Position numbers and translations under genes: made by a program
Assembly (NCBI GenBank): GCA_025964455.1
Contig: JAOPYU010000306.1
Coordinates: 1-19,283, forward strand
DNA length: 19,283 bases
Origin: Thermoleophilia bacterium
GTDB lineage: Bacteria > Actinomycetota > Thermoleophilia > Gaiellales > SKUG01
Direction of reading: 5' to 3'
Notes under the pieces: generated by a model
Told to the model about the DNA's origin: nothing
Databases searched by the model: none
The model's input: only the letters and a program-made list of their open reading frames with translations
Shown: in pieces, positions 15,258 through 19,283 of the stretch
How positions within the stretch are numbered: the first letter of the stretch is position 1
How the letters are laid out: every line of letters begins with the position of its first letter

Positions 15258-15659
15258 ATGGGAATCTTCGACGCAGTCAGGGTTGCAGACGGCGCGATGT
15301 CGGTGCACGGGTACCGCTCCGAGATCGCGGCGCAGAACGTGGCGAACGTCCACACGCCGGGCTACAAGCGGCAGGAAGTGGACCTTCGCGCGACATCCTT
15401 CACGCGTGCCCTCGATGGCGCGATGACCGGCTCCCACGGCGGACCCAGCTCCTCCGGGGGACTGGACGCACACGACGGTGCGGTCCAGGTGTCTCGGACG
15501 CGCAAGGTGGATTCGGGTCCCTACGACGAGCGCCAGAACGCGCTGCTCGCCACCTCGGACATGCTGCGTGCCAAGAGCGCGTTCGAGCTCAACGTGAAGT
15601 CCGCGACGCTCCTCAAGTCGATGGCGCTGAGCTCACTCGAGATCGGACGGGGTAGCTGA
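15258..15659 (+). CDS. flgC: Flagellar basal-body rod protein FlgC
   Basis: FlgC is the second proximal rod subunit. The 133 residues open with the motif GYRSEIAAQNVANVHTPGYK followed by RQEVDL, which is the rod signature. They end with the amphipathic helix RAKSAFELNVKSATLLKSM. The ATG at 15258 has GGAGG nine bases upstream, overlapping the region just after the flgB stop. A gap of 14 bases from flgB and 2 bases to fliE supports one operon. The middle is a Ser/Gly-rich loop. Confidence 0.95.
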   Translation: MGIFDAVRVADGAMSVHGYRSEIAAQNVANVHTPGYKRQEVDLRATSFTRALDGAMTGSHGGPSSSGGLDAHDGAVQVSRTRKVDSGPYDERQNALLATSDMLRAKSAFELNVKSATLLKSMALSSLEIGRGS

Positions 15660-15661
15660 CG

Positions 15662-16090
15662 ATGGCTGGCATCAACGGAATTGGCGGCGCAGCGGCCCAG
15701 ATGGGCGGCGGCAACCCGCTCAGCGGGATGGCTGGCAGCGGCAGCGGCGGCGTGGGCAACAGCCCGCTGTCGGGGCTCGGCGACATGGGCCTCGGCAACG
15801 GCGACGGTGGCGCAGGCTCCGGCCTCGGCGTCTCGCCCGCCCAGGGCGCGACCAAGGCGCAGGGTGCCAGCTTCGGCGACACGCTGCGAGCGATGGTCGT
15901 CGAGAATCCCAGCAAGAGCCGGGCCGATGCGACCACCCTGTCGGCACGCTTCGCTGCGGGCGAGCAGGGCATCGACGCCCACACCATCGCGATCGCCAAC
16001 GCCAAGGCCGGCGTGGAGATCCAGATGGCGACGCGCACGATCTCGAGCGCGGTGAGCGCAGTCCGAACGCTCTTCCAGATGCAGATCTGA
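15662..16090 (+). CDS. fliE: Flagellar hook-basal body complex protein FliE
   Basis: FliE is the adaptor between the MS ring and the FlgB rod. The C-terminal 75 residues match the family: SFGDTLRAMVVENPSKS, then ARFAAGEQGIDAHTIAIANA, KAGVEIQMATRTISSAV and the ending LFQMQI. The N-terminal 65 or so residues are an unusual glycine/serine-rich segment with repeated NPLSGMAG and NSPLSGLG units, making the protein 142 residues against about 100 in well-known homologues. The start codon is 2 bases after the flgC stop. Confidence 0.92.
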   Translation: MAGINGIGGAAAQMGGGNPLSGMAGSGSGGVGNSPLSGLGDMGLGNGDGGAGSGLGVSPAQGATKAQGASFGDTLRAMVVENPSKSRADATTLSARFAAGEQGIDAHTIAIANAKAGVEIQMATRTISSAVSAVRTLFQMQI

Positions 16091-16160
16091 GCGAGGCGAG
16101 GAGCACGGCCGGGCGCACCCTGCGCAGCGGCCCCTCACCCCACGACCTCAGGACTCCCCC

Positions 16161-16634
16161 ATGCGTATTCGCACCCGCACGACCCTGCTCTTCCTGCTCC
16201 CGATCCTGGCGATCGGCGGCGCCGGCACCGCCGTCATCGTGCAGCAGCGCGCGCACGACGAGACCGACGGCGCCTCGAAGGCCACGAAGATCGAATGCCC
16301 CAAGCGGCCCGGCTTCACGGCGAGCAAGGCAGAGATCGACCGCGTCGAGGCCTGCATCGCGAGCCAGCAGGTGCAGCAGATGCTGCGTGCGGCCGGAGCG
16401 ACGAACGCTCGTGTCACCGTGAAGTACGAGGATTCCGAGCGCCTCCTGGGCCCCGCCCGGGTCATGCACGTGATCGCGCGGGTCGACCTGCCCGGGCCGG
16501 TTGCCCGCGAGTTCGACGCCAAGGGAGCCGCGCTGGCGATCGGCCGCACCATCGGGACCGATCCGTCCGAGGTGATCCTGGTCGACGACCAGTTCCGGTC
16601 GCTCGGCAGCGCGGGCGCAGGTGCCACGCGCTGA
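16161..16634 (+). CDS. Mini-FliF: membrane-anchored copy of the FliF second ring domain
   Basis: This 157-residue protein has one N-terminal membrane helix (8-27) and an external domain. Residues 46-150 align without gaps to residues 105-209 of the adjacent FliF, at a constant offset of 59; I count about 40 identities in 105. Shared landmarks are CPxxPGFTA, MLxxAGAT, LLGP/FLGP, and GTxxxxV followed by DD and SL. The CX18C pair (C46, C65) has the same spacing as C105/C124 in FliF. FliF ring domain 1, domain 3, the second membrane helix and the FliG-binding tail are all absent. It lies 70 bases after fliE and before a strong hairpin. I infer an accessory MS-ring subunit. A gene-duplication remnant is less likely because the frame is intact and it has AGGA before its ATG. 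Confidence 0.8.
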   Translation: MRIRTRTTLLFLLPILAIGGAGTAVIVQQRAHDETDGASKATKIECPKRPGFTASKAEIDRVEACIASQQVQQMLRAAGATNARVTVKYEDSERLLGPARVMHVIARVDLPGPVAREFDAKGAALAIGRTIGTDPSEVILVDDQFRSLGSAGAGATR

Positions 16635-16656
16635 TCCCTGCTATCCATCGATTCAC

Positions 16657-16688
16657 CGAAGGGCGGCCACCCCCGTGGCCGCCCTTCG
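16657..16688 (+). terminator. Perfect 14-bp hairpin between mini-fliF and fliF
   Basis: CGAAGGGCGGCCAC (16657-16670) pairs perfectly with 16675-16688 around a CCCC loop. The tail CAATTCCC is not strongly T-rich. It lies 22 bases after the mini-fliF stop. It should terminate or attenuate transcription, or protect the upstream mRNA 3' end. Confidence 0.65.
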
Positions 16689-16811
16689 CAATTCCCGCTG
16701 GACAGATCGGCGGATCCGTTGTCCACTGGTGGCAGGGTCCCGCAACGCGGCCCCGCTGACGATCGCCCCACGGTCGTCGACCCCCACGCGCTCCCCCCAC
16801 GAGGCACCCAC

Positions 16812-18284
16812 ATGGACGTCTACAAGAACCTGCCGCTCGCCGCGCGCATCGCGATCCCGTCGCTGGTCGCACTGGTGCTCGCATTCCTCCTCTACTCGAT
16901 GGCACTCAAGCCTGCCGCGAAGATCAACGTCATCAAGACGACCGACGTCGAGCTGTTCGAGACCGCGCAGAAGGTGCTCAAGAGCCAGTCGATCGACTTC
17001 GAGGAATCTCGCGAGGGCACCAAGTTCATGCTGTGGGTCGCCGACGGCGAGGAGACCGACGCCGCACGCGTCCTCGCCAAGAGCGGCATCAAGGACCGCA
17101 CCGGCCTGGCGCCCAAGAAGACCTGCCCGGCAGCCCCCGGCTTCACTGCCACCAAGGCCGCCAACGAGCGCGCCGACAACTGCTCCGATGCCCTGCGCGT
17201 GCAGAGCATGCTGCTGTCGGCCGGCGCCACCGCTGCCAACGTCGAGGTCTCCCAGCAGTCGAGCGACTCCTTCCTCGGCCCGGAGAAGACCAAGAACGTC
17301 GTCGTCCAGGCCTTCCTGCCCACCCGGATGCGCCAGGACTGGAACGCCGAGGAGGCCGCCCAGGCATTCGCCGCCGCCGTCGGCACCTCGGTCGATCGCG
17401 TGGTCATCACCGATGACCGCATCCAGTCGCTCTACGACCCCAAGAAGGGCGCGGAAGGCACCAACGGTTCGAGCACGACGAGCGCGGCGAGCAGCGGCCT
17501 CGGCTGCGGCGACATCGAGTCCGCGACCGACGTCGCGACCAAGCAGTCCGCCGTGCGCAACTGCATGGAGGACAAGATCGGCAGCAAGCTCTCGCAGATC
17601 GTGGGCGGCAGTGATCGCTTCGTCCTGGTCGTCGAGCCGACGATCGACGCCGTCGCCCGCCAGACCACCGCGACCCAGAACACCAAGGGCGCGACGGAGA
17701 GCTCCAGCAAGCAGTCGAGCGACGGCTCCAAGACGGAGACCGAGGACAACAGCCCGAGCAGCAAGACGAGCACCTCGGTCGACCCTGCTGGCGACATCAC
17801 CAAGATGAGCATCACGGTGATCCTCGACAAGAAGACGGTGAGCGAGGAGCTGATGGTCGCGGTGAAGACCGCCCTGACGCCGTACGTCATCACGAGCCGC
17901 GGCGACCCGGTGCCCAGCGTGCGACGCGCACCGCTCGGGACGCTCGCCGGCGACGAGGACGCGACCGAGCGCATCGAGAAGATCCGCGAGGAGTCCGTGT
18001 CCAAGGAGACGGAGGCACCCCTCGGAACGATCACCGAGCGAGCCGTCGTCCCGATGTGGGCCAAGGCGCTCATCGCGGTGCTCATCGTCGGCATCATCAC
18101 GACGATCGTGATCCTGCTCCGACGCTCCAGCTCACTCGCCGCCGAGCGCACCCGGCTCGAGGAGAGCTTCAGGACCGAGCAGCGCCTGTTCGAGGACTTC
18201 GCCCAGCAGCGCCCCGACGAGCTCGCGGCCGACCTCAACGCCCTGTTCGGCGCGCCCCCCGCGCGCGACCCGCAGTTCCACTAA
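16812..18284 (+). CDS. fliF: Flagellar MS-ring protein FliF (divergent)
   Basis: FliF builds the MS ring in the membrane, the base for rod, export gate and C-ring. Of 490 residues, membrane helix 1 is at 12-30 and ring-building motif (RBM) 1 at about 43-98. RBM2 is at about 105-209 and RBM3 at about 232-285 and 322-365, split by a Ser/Thr-rich insert. Membrane helix 2 (about 415-436) follows, then a cytoplasmic tail in which FEDFAQQRPDELAADLNALFG matches the FliG-binding motif. VDPAGDITKMSITVILDK is the FliF PG-(I/V)-K-R-like segment. C105/C124 and C232/C251 form two CX18C pairs, which I do not know from classical FliF. The ATG at 16812 has GAGG upstream. No clear promoter is seen after the preceding hairpin. 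Confidence 0.93.
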   Translation: MDVYKNLPLAARIAIPSLVALVLAFLLYSMALKPAAKINVIKTTDVELFETAQKVLKSQSIDFEESREGTKFMLWVADGEETDAARVLAKSGIKDRTGLAPKKTCPAAPGFTATKAANERADNCSDALRVQSMLLSAGATAANVEVSQQSSDSFLGPEKTKNVVVQAFLPTRMRQDWNAEEAAQAFAAAVGTSVDRVVITDDRIQSLYDPKKGAEGTNGSSTTSAASSGLGCGDIESATDVATKQSAVRNCMEDKIGSKLSQIVGGSDRFVLVVEPTIDAVARQTTATQNTKGATESSSKQSSDGSKTETEDNSPSSKTSTSVDPAGDITKMSITVILDKKTVSEELMVAVKTALTPYVITSRGDPVPSVRRAPLGTLAGDEDATERIEKIREESVSKETEAPLGTITERAVVPMWAKALIAVLIVGIITTIVILLRRSSSLAAERTRLEESFRTEQRLFEDFAQQRPDELAADLNALFGAPPARDPQFH

Positions 18285-18293
18285 TCGATCGAG

Positions 18294-19067
18294 ATGACGG
18301 ACGAGATGACGGACTCCCCCAGCCCCATCCAGGACGAGCAGCAGCCCACGGCCGACGCGGTCACCGGCGGCGGCGGCATGACCGCGGCCGAGCAACTCGC
18401 CAACGACCCCGTGCGCAACGCGGCGGCCAAGCTCGAGCTGCTCTCGGAGGCCACGCGCGAGCAGGTGCTCGCCAAGATGGACCCCTCGATCGCGGACCGC
18501 ATCCGCCAGCAGATCGCATCCTCGACGCGGCCACACGGCGACTTCTCCACCGACGTCGCCACGCGACGCCGGATGATCAACGACCTGGCCGGCCGCGTGC
18601 AGGCGCAGAAGACGGCGCAGGTCGACCGCATGGTCGAGGAGCTCGCCCACGTGCCGGCGATGGCGCCGCAGCAGATCGGTGGCGGCGTGCCGCAGCCGAT
18701 GGCGCAGCCCGCGGCGCCGAACGGCCAGCCGGCCGCGTACGCGCATCCGCTCGACGCGCTGCGCGAGCTGCACCCTGCGGCGATCGCCCGGGCGATGCAG
18801 GGCGAGCGGGCCGAGGCCTGGTCGATCGTCCTGGAGCGGCTCGACGACAACGCGCGCGCCGCGCTCCAGCTCTACCTCGATTCGACCGCGCGAACGGCCA
18901 TCGAGGACGCACGGCAGCGGCAGGCGGAGCTGGCAGCGTCCTCACCGGCGCTGCTCGCGACGATCGTCGCGGCGATCGCCCGAACCGTCGTGCCGCGCGC
19001 CATGCGCGAACACCACCAGCTGCTCTCGACGACCCCGCTCACGTGGGCAGTCGGCGGCCACGCGTGA
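18294..19067 (+). CDS. FliG-like protein lacking the torque domain
   Basis: By position, directly after fliF and before fliH, this should be fliG, the switch protein. Its 257 residues show only FliG-like helical repeats. LELLSEATREQVLAKMDP (47-64) recalls the FliF-binding N domain. LRELHPAAIARAMQGERAE then WSIVLERLDDNARAALQLYL (156-195) recalls the middle domain. A Pro/Gln/Ala-rich linker (about 119-150) separates them. The charged torque-generating C domain of FliG (normally about 100 residues, protein about 335) is not recognisable; the C terminus is instead a hydrophobic helix (ALLATIVAAIARTVV). The ATG at 18294 has no Shine-Dalgarno sequence; a second ATG lies at 18306. It may be a reduced FliG or an adaptor, with a true FliG elsewhere. 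Confidence 0.55.
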   Translation: MTDEMTDSPSPIQDEQQPTADAVTGGGGMTAAEQLANDPVRNAAAKLELLSEATREQVLAKMDPSIADRIRQQIASSTRPHGDFSTDVATRRRMINDLAGRVQAQKTAQVDRMVEELAHVPAMAPQQIGGGVPQPMAQPAAPNGQPAAYAHPLDALRELHPAAIARAMQGERAEAWSIVLERLDDNARAALQLYLDSTARTAIEDARQRQAELAASSPALLATIVAAIARTVVPRAMREHHQLLSTTPLTWAVGGHA

Positions 19068-19086
19068 TGACGGGCCCCTGCACGGG

Positions 19087-19092
19087 TACGGT
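19087..19092 (+). promoter_or_regulatory. -10 box of a leaderless fliH promoter
   Basis: TACGGT is followed by GACCAC and the ATG at 19099, the same TANNNT-N6-start pattern as at ligA, surE and the amidase gene. No matching -35 is visible upstream, where the end of the FliG-like gene lies. Confidence 0.4.
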
Positions 19093-19098
19093 GACCAC

Positions 19099-19283
19099 AT
19101 GGCTCGTGTGATCAAGGGCAATTCGTTCGACGACGGTCAGTTCCCGATGCCGCCCGATCCACGGGGTGGCGCGGTGGAGCATGCGCCGGATCCATCCTTC
19201 TCCGGCGTGGAGCCGGCCGAGCTGCAGCACGCCCTGGGCGAGCTCCAGCAGATGGTCGGCATGATCTCGGGCATGCGACCCGC
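19099..19283 (+). CDS. fliH: FliH-like flagellar export protein, 3' truncated by window end
   Basis: The first 61 residues are visible. They start MARVIKGNSFDDGQFPMPPD, and the RVIKGN block resembles the conserved N terminus of FliH that binds FliN and FlhA. FliH is the stator and regulator of the export ATPase FliI. A stretch predicted to form a helix follows (PAELQHALGELQQMVGMI). The position after the FliG-like gene fits the usual order fliF-fliG-fliH-fliI. The stop lies beyond the window. Confidence 0.65.
   Translation, partial: MARVIKGNSFDDGQFPMPPDPRGGAVEHAPDPSFSGVEPAELQHALGELQQMVGMISGMRP

Noticed and set aside
16700..16811. Sigma-54 promoter before fliF (TGGCAGGGTCCCGC)
   Set aside because: The GG and GC elements are one base too close and the -12 box lacks TTGC. 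No sigma-54 context is seen.

Overview
This is a compact, very GC-rich chromosomal segment with the codon use of a high-GC actinobacterium. Flagellar genes, a FliA-type sigma factor, an Ami1-like amidase and membrane α/β-hydrolase of mycobacterial type, and -10 boxes (TANNNT) placed six bases before start codons all fit a motile Actinomycetota lineage. A deep branch such as Thermoleophilia (Patulibacter/Conexibacter-like) is my best guess. That placement is inference, as there is no rRNA here.

Left part (1-7311, all minus strand): NAD+-dependent DNA ligase (ligA), the nucleotidase surE, a zinc-ribbon membrane protein of unknown role, truA, and an energy-coupling-factor (ECF) vitamin transporter module. 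The module is one free ATPase plus a second ATPase fused in one chain to the EcfT membrane coupler. The order ecfA-ecfA-ecfT-truA is the classical conserved string. ligA and surE appear to have their own leaderless promoters.

Middle part (7420-12836, mixed strands): mostly envelope proteins. A single-pass protein has a GTTKP-repeat stalk. Two small paralogous DcrB/DUF1795-like proteins lie here, with a four-helix membrane protein, a zinc amidase (Ami1-like peptidoglycan hydrolase), a membrane α/β-hydrolase (Abhydrolase_9-like) and an unrecognised 139-residue protein. Several pairs converge with almost no spacer or with overlapping 3' ends.

Right part (12837-19283, plus strand): a flagellar cluster. 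A 543-base non-coding stretch carries a repeated element, an inverted repeat over a promoter, and a structured leader. It is followed by a FliA-like sigma factor, an attenuator-like leader and terminator, a small single-pass protein, flgB, flgC and fliE. Next come a mini-FliF paralogue, a strong hairpin, fliF, a FliG-like gene that lacks the usual torque domain, and the start of fliH.

The most novel content is in the flagellar base. The mini-FliF is an ungapped copy of the second ring-building domain of the adjacent FliF, and both proteins use an identical CX18C cysteine spacing that recurs in a later FliF domain. Together with the reduced FliG and a sigma factor with no recognisable region 3, this suggests a divergent, possibly disulfide-stapled MS ring with an extra ring subunit.
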